From JALJPB01 sp034111045 (GTDB taxonomy: Bacteria > Pseudomonadota > Gammaproteobacteria > Enterobacterales > Alteromonadaceae): 56,606 nt of DNA. Positions 26,706 through 36,309 of this stretch are shown here, piece by piece. The notes below the pieces were generated by a model that had not been told where the DNA came from, did not search any database, and was given only the letters and a program-made list of their open reading frames with translations. The stretch spans positions 1 to 56,606 of the forward strand of contig JAWUYA010000061.1 in NCBI GenBank assembly GCA_034111045.1, read 5' to 3'. A program made the translations under genes and the position numbers. Each line of letters starts with the position of its first letter. Position 1 is the stretch's first letter.

Positions 26706-27239
26706 ATGACAAACACTACTGAGCAATTAACGACAGTTATTCCAACACTACATCCTGTTTACGCACAGCGAGTAAGTGTTAGGAATAATGCCGACTGTGG
26801 TGAGCTTTGGCAGATATTAGATGCTGTTTGTGATCCTGAACTGCCCGGATTAACACTGTGGGATTTAGGTGTACTACAAGACATACAACAAACAGATAAT
26901 TTGATAACCGTAGTGATCACGCCAACATACAGTGGTTGCCCTGCAGTTGATGCGATGAGAGAAGATGCTATTAAAGCACTTAATAAAGCGGGCTACGCTA
27001 AAGTGGCCGTCACAGTTGTGTTAGTACCAGCTTGGAATACTGACATGATATCACCTGCGGGAAAACAACAGCTAAAAGCGTTACATATTGCCCCACCAAG
27101 CAATGAGGGTAAGGTTGATTGTCCGGTATGTCATAGTGCTGACACCCAAGTGTTAAGTGAGTTTGGCTCTACAGCTTGTAAAGCAATGTATCGCTGTAAT
27201 AAATGTATGGAAGTTTTTGATTATTTTAAAAAACTATAG
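26706..27239 (+). CDS. paaD: phenylacetate degradation protein PaaD
   Basis: 177 residues. An N-terminal MIP18/DUF59 domain (ILDAVCDPELPGLTLWDLGVL, TPTYSGCPAVDAM) is followed by a C-terminal four-cysteine zinc ribbon, VDCPVCHSADT and YRCNKCMEVFDYF. It is probably an Fe-S or metal-centre maturation factor for the epoxidase complex (family inference). It starts 16 bp after paaC. A 110-bp gap to paaE contains a small CCTC/GAGG stem but no clear new promoter. Confidence 0.92.
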   Translation: MTNTTEQLTTVIPTLHPVYAQRVSVRNNADCGELWQILDAVCDPELPGLTLWDLGVLQDIQQTDNLITVVITPTYSGCPAVDAMREDAIKALNKAGYAKVAVTVVLVPAWNTDMISPAGKQQLKALHIAPPSNEGKVDCPVCHSADTQVLSEFGSTACKAMYRCNKCMEVFDYFKKL

Positions 27240-27349
27240 TTTAGCTTATAGGCCAGTTTCCTCGAAGTGTGTTGATTGAGGGGCTAGTGTTCATAAAGTA
27301 ACAGCAACCAAAATAACCAAAGCAAGAAAATAAATAACAAGAGAAAAAT

Positions 27350-28435
27350 ATGAGTACTGAATTTTATCCATTAACGATTTCAGCTATCGATCGTTTAACA
27401 AAAGATGCTGTAGCGATAAGTTTTGCTTTACCAGAGGCACTAAAAGAAAAGTTTAGCTACCAACAAGGTCAGCACCTTACGTTAAAAGCTGATATTGATG
27501 GTAAAGATGTTCGTCGTTCTTATTCTATTTGTAAATCAGTTACTGAACAATCACTGCAAGTGGCTATTAAACGTATTGATCAAGGGATCTTTTCTAATTT
27601 TGCCAATGATGAATTCAAAGTGGGTATGACAATAGAAGTGATGCCCCCACAAGGTCATTTTTATACTGAGCTTAAAAAAGACAATGAAAAACATTATTTA
27701 TTCTTAGCTGTGGGTAGTGGTATTACCCCGGTTTTATCGCATATCAGGTCAATTTTAGCCCTAGAGCCTAAAGCAAAAGTAACGTTAATTTATGGTAATA
27801 AATCGACCCCATTGATGATGTTCAGAGAAAAAATTGCTTTTATTAAAAATGAACACCTGTCGCGTTTTGAATGGGTCAATCTATTTACTCAAGAAGAGCA
27901 TGAAGCCCCATTATTTAATGGCAGAATTAGTGCCCAAAAGTTGATTGACTTAGACCAAGCTCGGGTGATTGAAATAAGTGCTTTTAGCGATGTATTTATT
28001 TGTGGTCCAGAAAAAATGATCGTAGATGTGGTTGACGCTTTTAAGTGTTGGCAGGTCAGCGAAGATAACTTACATTACGAATTATTTTTCTCTGGTTCAG
28101 CTGATAGTGAAATGGCGAAGAAAAAAGCAGAACGTGCTGTGCACTACGGAGAGGCTTTAAGTAAAGTTTCAGTGAAAGTTGCCGGTAGAAAAACTTTTAT
28201 CGAATTAGCCATGAGTGGCGATAATATCCTTGATGCAGCGATGGATCATGGTGTTGATTTACCGTTTTCATGTAAAGGGGGCGTTTGTGCCACTTGTAAA
28301 GCGAAAGTGATCAAAGGCAAAGTTGAAATGGATGTTAATCATTCTCTAACCGAAGAAGAAGTTAGCGACGGGATGATCTTAACCTGCCAAGCGCATCCCG
28401 TGAGTAGCGACGTTGAAATTGACTTTGATAGTTAG
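27350..28435 (+). CDS. paaE: phenylacetyl-CoA epoxidase reductase PaaE
   Basis: 361 residues. It passes electrons from NADPH to PaaA. Domain order: FAD-binding (RRSYSICKS), NAD(P)-binding (LFLAVGSGITPVLSHIRSIL, FICGPEKMI), and a C-terminal plant-type [2Fe-2S] ferredoxin with CKGGVCATCKAKV and the distal Cys in LTCQAHP. Length and order match PaaE. 10 bp upstream of paaX. Confidence 0.93.
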   Translation: MSTEFYPLTISAIDRLTKDAVAISFALPEALKEKFSYQQGQHLTLKADIDGKDVRRSYSICKSVTEQSLQVAIKRIDQGIFSNFANDEFKVGMTIEVMPPQGHFYTELKKDNEKHYLFLAVGSGITPVLSHIRSILALEPKAKVTLIYGNKSTPLMMFREKIAFIKNEHLSRFEWVNLFTQEEHEAPLFNGRISAQKLIDLDQARVIEISAFSDVFICGPEKMIVDVVDAFKCWQVSEDNLHYELFFSGSADSEMAKKKAERAVHYGEALSKVSVKVAGRKTFIELAMSGDNILDAAMDHGVDLPFSCKGGVCATCKAKVIKGKVEMDVNHSLTEEEVSDGMILTCQAHPVSSDVEIDFDS

Positions 28436-28445
28436 TGTTTAATTT

Positions 28446-29384
28446 ATGCACCCAGTAGATCACGCCAATGAGCTAAATGACTTTATTGCTAACAGATGCG
28501 CTGCGGGCCACTTTAGTTGCAAGTCATACATAGTGACTGTCTTTGGTGATGTTTTGTCACAACATGGTCATTGGCTATGGATTGGTTCATTAATTGGAGC
28601 ATTAAAACCTTTGGGTTACTCAGAGCGATTGATCAGAACCTCAGTGTTTCGTTTAGTACAAGATGATTGGTTGCAAGTTAACAAAGTAGGTCGTCGGAGT
28701 TTTTATGCATTTACTGAATCAGCAAAGTTACATTATCAAAAAGCGGCTCGTCGTATCTATGCAGGAAAACAAGACGACTGGCATGGTCACTGGTTAATTG
28801 TGCTGCCATCTTTTGTACCTGAGCTATCGATGTCAGCCTTTCGTAGGCAATTACACTGGTTAGGCTTTAGTCGTATTTCAGCAGATGTTTTTGCTCACCC
28901 TTCAATTGACCAAACATCATTAGAAGAGACATTAAAAGAATTACAGCTCACTGATGCGGTAGTGGTATTTAGCTGTAAAACAATTGATAACGCTTCAGCC
29001 AATGTTTTAAAAAAGTTAGTGCAAAAACGTTGGCACATTACTGAACTAGCTGAGCAATACCAGCAATTTGTAAAAAGTTATCAAGCCTTGATAGCTAAAA
29101 TAGGAGGTCAAGCTGAGATACCTTTAAATCGTATTAATGATCAGCAAAGCTTTTTATTGCGCACCTTATTAATCCATGAATACCGCCGAATTTTATTAAA
29201 AGATCATGAATTACCGGAACAAATGTTACCTGAGCAATGGCAGGGTTTTGCAGCACATCAATGGGTTAATCACTTATATAGTGAATTGGCTCAACCATCA
29301 CTCAATTATATTAGACAAGCATTACAAAATTCATCAGGTAGTTTACCTAAAGAGCAAGAGAGTTATTGGCAACGCTTTATATAA
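28446..29384 (+). CDS. paaX: phenylacetic acid repressor PaaX
   Basis: 312 residues (E. coli PaaX about 316). It has the N-terminal winged helix YIVTVFGDVLSQHGHWLWIGSLI, and RLIRTSVFRLVQDDWLQVNKVGRRSFYAFTES. The central and C-terminal domains follow (WLIVLPSF, HEYRRILLKDHELPEQMLPEQWQG). In E. coli it represses paa promoters and is released by phenylacetyl-CoA. It is encoded inside the operon it should control, so autoregulation through the palindrome at 24533-24559 is likely. Confidence 0.92.
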   Translation: MHPVDHANELNDFIANRCAAGHFSCKSYIVTVFGDVLSQHGHWLWIGSLIGALKPLGYSERLIRTSVFRLVQDDWLQVNKVGRRSFYAFTESAKLHYQKAARRIYAGKQDDWHGHWLIVLPSFVPELSMSAFRRQLHWLGFSRISADVFAHPSIDQTSLEETLKELQLTDAVVVFSCKTIDNASANVLKKLVQKRWHITELAEQYQQFVKSYQALIAKIGGQAEIPLNRINDQQSFLLRTLLIHEYRRILLKDHELPEQMLPEQWQGFAAHQWVNHLYSELAQPSLNYIRQALQNSSGSLPKEQESYWQRFI

Positions 29385-29437
29385 AACTAATCACTTAATT
29401 TTTTAGGTTACCCGCGCTAAAATTCAACGAGAATAAA

Positions 29438-31507
29438 ATGACAATCAACAATACCAACCAAATTGTTAATGTTAAATTCAATGGGGCTATTGCTATCATC
29501 ACCATTAATTACGCTCCCGTTAATGCGTTATCTGAGCCAGTAAGATCCGGTTTGCTAACGGCAATTGAACACTTAGAAAATAATGACAAGGTTAAAGTCA
29601 TTATACTTCGCTGCGAAGGAAAAACCTTTATTGCAGGCGCAGACATTAAAGAATTTGGTAAGCCAGCAACAAAGCCATTTCTCCCAGAAGTAGTGAATCG
29701 TATAGAAGCTTGTACAAAACCCGTAGTCGCTGCATTATTTGGCACATCACTTGGTGGCGGTTTTGAAGTGGCACTTAGTTGCCATTACCGTGTCGCACTA
29801 AACACAACTAAAGTAGGTTTGCCTGAGGTAAATTTAGGATTAATTCCTGGTGCAGGTGGCACACAAAGATTAATGCGTATTCTTGGCCCAAAAAAAGCAT
29901 TAGAGATGATAACTTCAGGTCGTCATATAAAGATAGACACATTTTCTGATAGCCAGTTGATCGACAAGGTTGTTGAAAATAACTTAGATAATGAAACGAT
30001 TAGCTTTGCTGAGCAACTCATAAAAACCAATCAGCTAACGCCTACTCGTATCGGTGATATAACCTTAAATGCTGAAAATTTTGATTGGCAAGCAGCCAAA
30101 ATAGCCATCATTAAAAAAGCACGAGGCAAACTTGCGCCGTTAATCGCTTTTGATGTTTTAGAAAAAACACAAACTATGGTGATCAAAAAGGGGATGGCTT
30201 ATGAGCGTCAACAGTTTTTAATGCTGCGTTCATCAGAGCAATCAGCGGCGCTAATTTATGCTTTTGGTGCAGAAAAAAAATCTGCTAAAATTAACACTAA
30301 AGCTGAGCCATTAGACGTTAACAACGTCGGTATTATTGGTGGCGGTAATATGGGATCAGGCATCGCTACTTGTTTTTTATCTGCCCATTTTAACATTCAA
30401 TTAATAGAACAATCACCAGCAGCGCTTGAGGCAGGTTTAACCCGCATTAAAAACAACTTCGCCCGTAATGTTGAGCGGGGTCGAATGACTCGAGCGGTTG
30501 CTGATTCATGCCTTGCAAATTTATCGGGCAGTGTTGATTACCACGCTTTAGCCCATTGTGATTTAGTGCTGGAAGCTGTTTTTGAAGATATTGATGTTAA
30601 GAAACAGTTATTTAGAGAATTGACGGGGATTTGTAAGCCAGCCACCATATTGGCTACTAATACTTCTTATTTAGATATTAACGCTATTGCAGCATCAATT
30701 AACCGTCCAGAACAACTGGTAGGTATGCACTTTTTTAGCCCGGCTAATATCATGAAACTTTTAGAGGTTGTCCAAGCTAACCAAACTAGCGAGCAAGTTA
30801 TTGCCACCGCAATGCAAGTGGGTAAGCAACTGAAAAAAGTCGCTGTTTTGGTTCATGTGTGTTTTGGCTTTGCGGGCAATCGCATGTATACCAGATACGG
30901 TCGTGAAATTCAGCAAATGTTATTAGAAGGCGCGACGGTTGAACAAATAGATAAAGCGATGACTGACTGGGGTATGGCAATGGGACCCCTAGCGGTACAA
31001 GATTTATCGGGTATTGATATTGGCCATAGTGCTCGTGGAGCTCAACCTTTTCCTAAATATGATCAGGGTTATTTTAGAGCAGCTGCGGCTATGGTTGAAG
31101 TGAATCGATTAGGCCGTAAAACCAGTGCGGGTTTTTATAATTATGATCAAAGTGGCAACAAACAACATGCTGCAGAAGTGGTAGAACTGCTAGCTAAAAA
31201 AGCAAAAGAGCTTGGTATTAAGCAACTAGAATTTACTGATGAGCAAATTGTGCAACGAGCATTACTTGCCTTAATATCGGAAGGGTTTGCTTTGCTAAAA
31301 GAAGGTATAGTGCAAAGGATGTCAGATATTGATGTTATTTGGCTTTATGGTTACGGTTTTCCAAGTTATAAAGGGGGGCCTATGTTTCAAGCTCAGCAAA
31401 TAGGGAAAGAGCAAGTCGAACAACAGTTCATGAAATTAAGAAAAGATTTAGCTGCTGATATAGCCTATAAAATATGGCCAGCAGGTGATTTTGAATTATT
31501 GAGTTAG
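29438..31507 (+). CDS. enoyl-CoA hydratase / 3-hydroxyacyl-CoA dehydrogenase fusion
   Basis: 689 residues. The N-terminal crotonase domain has the oxyanion-hole FIAGADIKEFG and catalytic Glu in GGGFEVALS and GLPEVNLGLIPGAGGTQR. A linker leads to the NAD-binding domain (NVGIIGGGNMGSGIA) and the dehydrogenase C-terminal domains (LVGMHFFSPANIMKLLEVV with catalytic His; VCFGFAGNRMYTRYG). It oxidises acyl-CoA in two steps of beta-oxidation. Next to paaX it may supply the hydratase and dehydrogenase steps of the phenylacetate pathway (PaaF/PaaH activity), but it could equally serve fatty acids. In-operon position 53 bp after paaX. Confidence 0.85.
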   Translation: MTINNTNQIVNVKFNGAIAIITINYAPVNALSEPVRSGLLTAIEHLENNDKVKVIILRCEGKTFIAGADIKEFGKPATKPFLPEVVNRIEACTKPVVAALFGTSLGGGFEVALSCHYRVALNTTKVGLPEVNLGLIPGAGGTQRLMRILGPKKALEMITSGRHIKIDTFSDSQLIDKVVENNLDNETISFAEQLIKTNQLTPTRIGDITLNAENFDWQAAKIAIIKKARGKLAPLIAFDVLEKTQTMVIKKGMAYERQQFLMLRSSEQSAALIYAFGAEKKSAKINTKAEPLDVNNVGIIGGGNMGSGIATCFLSAHFNIQLIEQSPAALEAGLTRIKNNFARNVERGRMTRAVADSCLANLSGSVDYHALAHCDLVLEAVFEDIDVKKQLFRELTGICKPATILATNTSYLDINAIAASINRPEQLVGMHFFSPANIMKLLEVVQANQTSEQVIATAMQVGKQLKKVAVLVHVCFGFAGNRMYTRYGREIQQMLLEGATVEQIDKAMTDWGMAMGPLAVQDLSGIDIGHSARGAQPFPKYDQGYFRAAAAMVEVNRLGRKTSAGFYNYDQSGNKQHAAEVVELLAKKAKELGIKQLEFTDEQIVQRALLALISEGFALLKEGIVQRMSDIDVIWLYGYGFPSYKGGPMFQAQQIGKEQVEQQFMKLRKDLAADIAYKIWPAGDFELLS

Positions 31508-31516
31508 TCAGTCACC

Positions 31517-31566
31517 TAGACTTAATATCTTCCTTAGACAAATTATTGAGGGGGATATTAAGTCTA
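31517..31566. terminator. hairpin between convergent genes, 13-bp perfect arms
   Basis: TAGACTTAATATC at 31517-31529 pairs perfectly with GATATTAAGTCTA at 31554-31566, loop 24 nt. It lies 9 bp after the fusion-enzyme stop and 7 bp before the stop of the convergent gene, so it likely marks both transcript ends. No U tract. Confidence 0.5.
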
Positions 31567-31573
31567 CGGTTAA

Positions 31574-32203
31574 TTAGCGGTAATAATTTTCATTGAGTTT
31601 TCTAGCCCAAGCTAACAGCACGTCGTTAAGCTCAGCCGCAATTTTATCAGCACATGCCTTCGAAAAAATAATGGCGTCATTGGCAATGTCGTACGTCACA
31701 AAGCTTAGACCTTCAACGTTTTTCCAACCAGTTAACGCTAAATTTATTCTTAATTTTTCTTGTTCAGGTTTAACAATATGAGTCACGACAAATGACTGAG
31801 GGCTTTTTTGGCAATGACCTACAATGCGTTTGTTTTTGATGGTGAGACGACTTTCTGCTTCATCTAACACTATCGTTTGAGGGATGATATTTGGGACATT
31901 TTTAGCATTGATGATTTTTTTTGCAGCAGACTTTGAGTTTACAGCTGTTTTAGTTTCTATTTTTGTTTTGGGTGAAGGCTTAGCTTTTGCAGTTGTCTTG
32001 GCCTTTGATACAGCTGTAATTTGAGCTTTTTCTGTAGGCTCAATTAAAGGCTCTTCTTTTATCTCATTAGCCATTGATGTAATTGGTGTTGAAGGTGGCG
32101 TGGGCTTAATTACGACAGCTTGTACCTCTGGTGTTTTTTCCTCATGTTTACCGGAAAATAAACGTTTGAAAAAACTAATGACAAAAGACATATTTAACTG
32201 CAT
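31574..32203 (-). CDS. hypothetical protein with Lys/Thr/Ala-rich linker
   Basis: 209 residues; GAGGA just upstream supports the ATG at 32203. A short amphipathic N-terminus (MSFVISFFKRLFSGKHEEKT) is followed by a low-complexity linker of Lys, Thr, Ala, Pro and Glu at about residues 25-105. A folded C-terminal domain of about 100 residues follows (DEAESRLTIKNKRIVGHCQK, INLALTGWKNVEGLSFVTYD). No signal peptide in the strict sense. I do not recognise the family. It is monocistronic and convergent with the paa operon; nothing ties it to either neighbouring pathway. Confidence 0.6.
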   Translation of the reverse strand: MQLNMSFVISFFKRLFSGKHEEKTPEVQAVVIKPTPPSTPITSMANEIKEEPLIEPTEKAQITAVSKAKTTAKAKPSPKTKIETKTAVNSKSAAKKIINAKNVPNIIPQTIVLDEAESRLTIKNKRIVGHCQKSPQSFVVTHIVKPEQEKLRINLALTGWKNVEGLSFVTYDIANDAIIFSKACADKIAAELNDVLLAWARKLNENYYR

Positions 32204-32378
32204 TTGATCCTCACCTAAAAATAAAAAATCGATTGATTATTAAACAAGGCATACATTAACAGCTTATTGACCTGCTGTAAAAGGGGGTATTGGTATTATG
32301 TGAGCATTTTAATGAAAGAAAAATGATAATACGGATGAATAGGTATCTCATATTAGGCGGTTAACTTGATATGAAAAG

Positions 32379-33383
32379 TTAATCGCTAATATCACGAACT
32401 GAATTCCGAATTATCAATGTCGGTTCAAAAAAATGTTTGATTTTTATTTTATCTTTTTGATAAACATCTTTTAAAACTAATTTAGCCGCCATGTGGCCCA
32501 TTTCAAATACTGGGTTATCTATGGTGGTGAGCTTAGGATGGATATGTCGTGAAAAAATAATATTATCAAAACCAATAATAGATAAAGCTTCTGGCAGTTT
32601 AATACCATGCTCTCTAACATAGGTCATAGCGCCTGATGCCATTTCATCATTGGCACATACTAGCGCAGAAAATATTGTCTTATTATCGAGTAATGATTTT
32701 ATGCCATTGCGGCCACCGGTCTCTGTAAAGTTACCCTCAAAATATAAATCAGTATTAAATACCATATCATTTTCTTTAAGGGCGCGTTTGTGACCGAGTA
32801 ATCGGTCTTGAGAGTCAAGTTTAAATTGTGGTCCAGCAATATAAGCTATCTGTTTATGGCCTTGCTCTATGATGTATTGTGTGGCTAAATATCCGCCTAA
32901 TTCATTATTTAAACTGATGCAATTATCTTGCAGACCTTCAACGGAGCGGCTCATAAAATAGATTGGTGTGTCACGCTTATTGAGCTGCAATAGGTATTCA
33001 TCACTTAATGCTTCAACATGCACAATTAACGCATCACAATTTCTGCTTAACAAAAAGTCAATGCCCTCTTTTTCCCTTTCTTCTTCACTGTGCCCTGTAG
33101 TTATGATGACGTGCTTTCCTGCCTCTCTAAGCTCTTCTTCAATACCCGCCATCATTTGTCCAAAAAATGGGCCTTGAAGTTCAGATACCATAATGCCGAC
33201 ACTATTAGTACGACTTGATGCCAGTGATTGAGCAATAGAGTTAGGTCGATAATCTAACTTGGCCATAGCATCTTCAACTTTTTTTTGGGTTTTATCACTG
33301 ACTCGGGTATTTTTATTGGTTACCCGTGATACAGTCGCCAGTGAAACTCCAGCAAGTTTTGATACTTCGTATATAGTTGCCAT
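32379..33383 (-). CDS. LacI-family transcriptional repressor (first of two)
   Basis: 334 residues. The LacI helix-turn-helix is ATIYEVSKLAGVSLATVSRVTN and the hinge helix is NSIAQSLASSRTNSVGIMV, with the usual Leu-Ala lever. The periplasmic-binding-like effector domain ends in PEALSIIGFDNIIFSRHIHPKLTTI. It is the last gene of GH1-GPH-lacI (leftward) and probably represses the locus until a beta-glucoside appears. It is related to the second LacI protein at 40436-41455. Candidate operators are at 36288-36309, 49298-49311 and 51488-51501. Confidence 0.88.
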   Translation of the reverse strand: MATIYEVSKLAGVSLATVSRVTNKNTRVSDKTQKKVEDAMAKLDYRPNSIAQSLASSRTNSVGIMVSELQGPFFGQMMAGIEEELREAGKHVIITTGHSEEEREKEGIDFLLSRNCDALIVHVEALSDEYLLQLNKRDTPIYFMSRSVEGLQDNCISLNNELGGYLATQYIIEQGHKQIAYIAGPQFKLDSQDRLLGHKRALKENDMVFNTDLYFEGNFTETGGRNGIKSLLDNKTIFSALVCANDEMASGAMTYVREHGIKLPEALSIIGFDNIIFSRHIHPKLTTIDNPVFEMGHMAAKLVLKDVYQKDKIKIKHFFEPTLIIRNSVRDISD

Positions 33384-33479
33384 ATTATTCCTAAGTTAAC
33401 CTTTTCGCTAATTTGCGCTATCTCAACCGAATAAAATGGTTAGCCGCAGACCTTAGCATAGAGCATAGGTAATGACGAG

Positions 33480-34808
33480 TTAACTCGTTGTGCCACTCAA
33501 TTGTCCTTGAATTTCTATTACTTGGTGATCGGTTAATGTGTACTTTCTCATTACCCAAGCAACAATGAAGGATCCTAGAGCGGGTAATACTGTAAAAGAT
33601 AACAATATTCCCTGTTTAGTTGCTTCCGTTTGCTCAACATCTGGTTGGTAGTTATAAAAAGCCAATAACCAGCCAGCAAGTGCCCCGCCAATAGCCACGC
33701 CCATTTTTATAAAAAAGATCACCCCAGAATAAACCATTCCTGTGATGCGTATACCTGTTTTTTTGTGACCATAATCTATGGTGTCGGCCATTTTTGCCCA
33801 TAACAGTGGTGTTGCCATATCCAAAAAGAACTTCCAAGCGATAAAAGCAATGTAAGCTAAAATAATTTGATTTTCACCGATGAAAAAACTAAATAGACAA
33901 ATAGTCGCTGATATTAGCTGTAGGGTGATGTAAGCCTTAATTTTACAGACTCTTTTTGCTAATGGTTGAGCAACCGCACAACCTATCATGCTGGCAACGA
34001 CGCCTAAAGTTAAAAATGAGGTGATTAAGTCTTCTCTGCCCAGAAAGTATTTGACATAATAGACGGCTAGCGTAAACCGTAAAACTTGCCCCGTGAGCAG
34101 AAAGAACGCAGCGATACATAGTATTCTCCACTGGTCATTTTTCCATAATGATTGTAAATTTTCTTTAAAAGTAGACGTTTGGTTTTCTGGCAGGCTTACT
34201 CGTTCTTTAGTGCCAAGAAAACATAATAAAAACAGTACAAAACCTAATAAACTCATGGCGATCATGGTCAATTGATAGCCCTTAGCTTTATCACCACTAC
34301 CCAAATATTCCACCATGGGCATAGTGGCAGCAGCAACAATAACACCACCTAACATACCAAAAACAAAACGATATGATTGCACGGTAACTCGCTCTTTTGC
34401 ATCAGCGGTTAGCACGCCACCTAAAGCACAATAAGGGATGTTAATGGCAGTATAAGCAATCATTAATAAGGTGTAAGTGACAAAAGCGTAAATAACTTTA
34501 TTGTCATCAGACAAATTAGGGGTGGTAAAAGCAAGCACACTAATAATGGCAAAAGGTAATGCTAACCATAACAAATAAGGACGAAATTGCCCCCATTTGG
34601 TTTTAGTATTATCGGCAATATTGCCCATGAGGGGATCAGTTACTGCATCGATAACCCTTACCAATAAAAACATGGTACCCACGACTGCTGGCGATAATCC
34701 CATAACATCAGTATAAAACAGTAATAAAAACATCATGACTGTTTGGAAAATAATATTACTGGCGGTATCACCTAAACCGTAGGCTATTTTTTCTTTAATA
34801 CTGATCAT
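33480..34808 (-). CDS. GPH-family sugar:cation symporter (MelB-like)
   Basis: 442 residues, twelve predicted membrane helices. The family signatures are KIAYGLGDTASNIIFQTVMMFLLLFYTDVMG, then DAVTDPLMGNIADNTKTKWGQFRPYLLW; both are classic for glycoside-pentoside-hexuronide symporters. It probably imports beta-glucosides or laminari-oligosaccharides across the inner membrane for the cytoplasmic GH1 encoded 42 bp upstream. The substrate is inferred from context. Confidence 0.88.
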   Translation of the reverse strand: MISIKEKIAYGLGDTASNIIFQTVMMFLLLFYTDVMGLSPAVVGTMFLLVRVIDAVTDPLMGNIADNTKTKWGQFRPYLLWLALPFAIISVLAFTTPNLSDDNKVIYAFVTYTLLMIAYTAINIPYCALGGVLTADAKERVTVQSYRFVFGMLGGVIVAAATMPMVEYLGSGDKAKGYQLTMIAMSLLGFVLFLLCFLGTKERVSLPENQTSTFKENLQSLWKNDQWRILCIAAFFLLTGQVLRFTLAVYYVKYFLGREDLITSFLTLGVVASMIGCAVAQPLAKRVCKIKAYITLQLISATICLFSFFIGENQIILAYIAFIAWKFFLDMATPLLWAKMADTIDYGHKKTGIRITGMVYSGVIFFIKMGVAIGGALAGWLLAFYNYQPDVEQTEATKQGILLSFTVLPALGSFIVAWVMRKYTLTDHQVIEIQGQLSGTTS

Positions 34809-34850
34809 AATGTCCCTGACTTTATTTATATTAGCTTTTTTTTATATGTA

Positions 34851-36182
34851 TTAGCGTTGTGAAATCAACTCTTTATACGCGTAACCACTTGTTTTTATAG
34901 TTCTTTCTTGTGTTTTGTAATCGACATAAACAATGCCAAAACGTTTTGAATAACCTTCCGCCCATTCAAAATTATCCATCAAAGACCATGCAAAATAACC
35001 TTGAACATTTACTCCTTGTTCAATGGCATCATTAACAGAATTTAAGTGCTGTTGGTAATAATCGACTCTGTCGAGATCATTGACACTACCGTCAACCATA
35101 TTATCTGCCATAGCGGCACCATTTTCAGTGATATAAATAGGCGGCAAATCATAGGTATTATTTAACGTGACTAACAATTCACTGAAAGCTTGAGGATATA
35201 TTTCCCAACCGATATCTGTTATCGGCTCCGGAGGTTCTATTTGTTGATAATGTTCATTTTTACAGCTTTGATAGATAGCGCGAGTATAAAAATTCACCCC
35301 TAAAAAATCGGTGGGGTGTGAAATTATTTCCATGTCTCCCTCCTTAATTTCAGGATGATGTTCAACAGGTAGTTGATTTAATATACTAGGGTACTCACCA
35401 TCATAAATGGGCTTTATATACCACTGGTTAAAATAATCATCAGCAAAGTCGCTCGCTTGTTTATCGGCTTTACTACTTGTTGCGGGATAACAGGGTGTAA
35501 AATTAAGCACGATGCCATTTAAAGTTTTTGGACTTTTTATAGCAAGCACTTTCATCGCAAGACCATGGGCAAGTAATAAATGATGGGCTGCTTTTTTACC
35601 GAACGCTTTACCGATAATTCCTGGTGCATGAATACCCACTTCATATCCTAAAAATGCACTACAAAAAGGTTCGTTTAATGTTGCATAAGCATAAACACGG
35701 TCACCAAATGCTTCAACTATTTTATCGGTATAATCACTAAATTTATAAGCGGTCTCTCGGTTTAACCAACCACCTTGATCTTCTAGATGCTGTGGTAGAT
35801 CCCAATGGTAGAGTGTGACAAAGGCTTTAATATTTTTCGCTTTTAAGGTATCTAAAAGTGCTAAATAAAATTTTACACCTTCTGGATTGAGCTCTCCTGA
35901 TTCTTTGATCACGCGAGGCCATGAAATAGACAATCGATAAGCATCAACGTCTAAAGAATCTATTAATGCGATATCTTGTTGCCACAGACTGTGATGGTCA
36001 CAGGCTACTTCTCCATTTGAACCATCGATAATGGTATTAGGCTTGTTACAAAAAGTATCCCAAATACAAGGGAGTCGATTAGCTATGCCGCCTTCAATCT
36101 GAAATGAAGCTGTTGCCACACCATAGGTGAATGTTTTACTTAGCATTGGCGAGTTACTTGGTAAGGTGAGTTTAACTGACAT
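34851..36182 (-). CDS. GH1 beta-glucosidase, cytoplasmic
   Basis: 443 residues, normal for GH1. The acid/base Glu is in YATLNEPFCSAFLGY and the nucleophile Glu is in PPIYITENGAAM. FTYGVATASFQIEGG and the terminal WSLMDNFEWAEGYSKRFGI are family landmarks. No signal peptide, so it acts on imported disaccharides such as laminaribiose, releasing glucose. First gene of the leftward GH1-GPH-lacI operon. Its long leader contains a GGCACAT/ATGTGCC stem (36218-36246) and the palindrome at 36288. Confidence 0.92.
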   Translation of the reverse strand: MSVKLTLPSNSPMLSKTFTYGVATASFQIEGGIANRLPCIWDTFCNKPNTIIDGSNGEVACDHHSLWQQDIALIDSLDVDAYRLSISWPRVIKESGELNPEGVKFYLALLDTLKAKNIKAFVTLYHWDLPQHLEDQGGWLNRETAYKFSDYTDKIVEAFGDRVYAYATLNEPFCSAFLGYEVGIHAPGIIGKAFGKKAAHHLLLAHGLAMKVLAIKSPKTLNGIVLNFTPCYPATSSKADKQASDFADDYFNQWYIKPIYDGEYPSILNQLPVEHHPEIKEGDMEIISHPTDFLGVNFYTRAIYQSCKNEHYQQIEPPEPITDIGWEIYPQAFSELLVTLNNTYDLPPIYITENGAAMADNMVDGSVNDLDRVDYYQQHLNSVNDAIEQGVNVQGYFAWSLMDNFEWAEGYSKRFGIVYVDYKTQERTIKTSGYAYKELISQR

Positions 36183-36287
36183 TAAATATTACCTGTTGTT
36201 TGTTTTTCTGTATTAATGGCACATAAAAAATATACTTTAATGTGCCTACAAAATACTTGAAAATTTTTTACCTTTGGTTTTTAATGG

Positions 36288-36309
36288 TAAATGAAAGCGC
36301 TTTCATTTA
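36288..36309. promoter_or_regulatory. 22-bp perfect palindrome, LacI-family operator
   Basis: A perfect 22-bp palindrome with core TGAAAGCGCTTTCA (36292-36305), flanked symmetrically by TAAA and TTTA. It lies between the divergent GH1 and FucP-type permease genes, about 105 and 160 bp from their starts. The central CG and the TGAAA arms are typical of LacI-family operators. It differs from the two other palindromes of the locus by one base per half-site. Confidence 0.75.
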
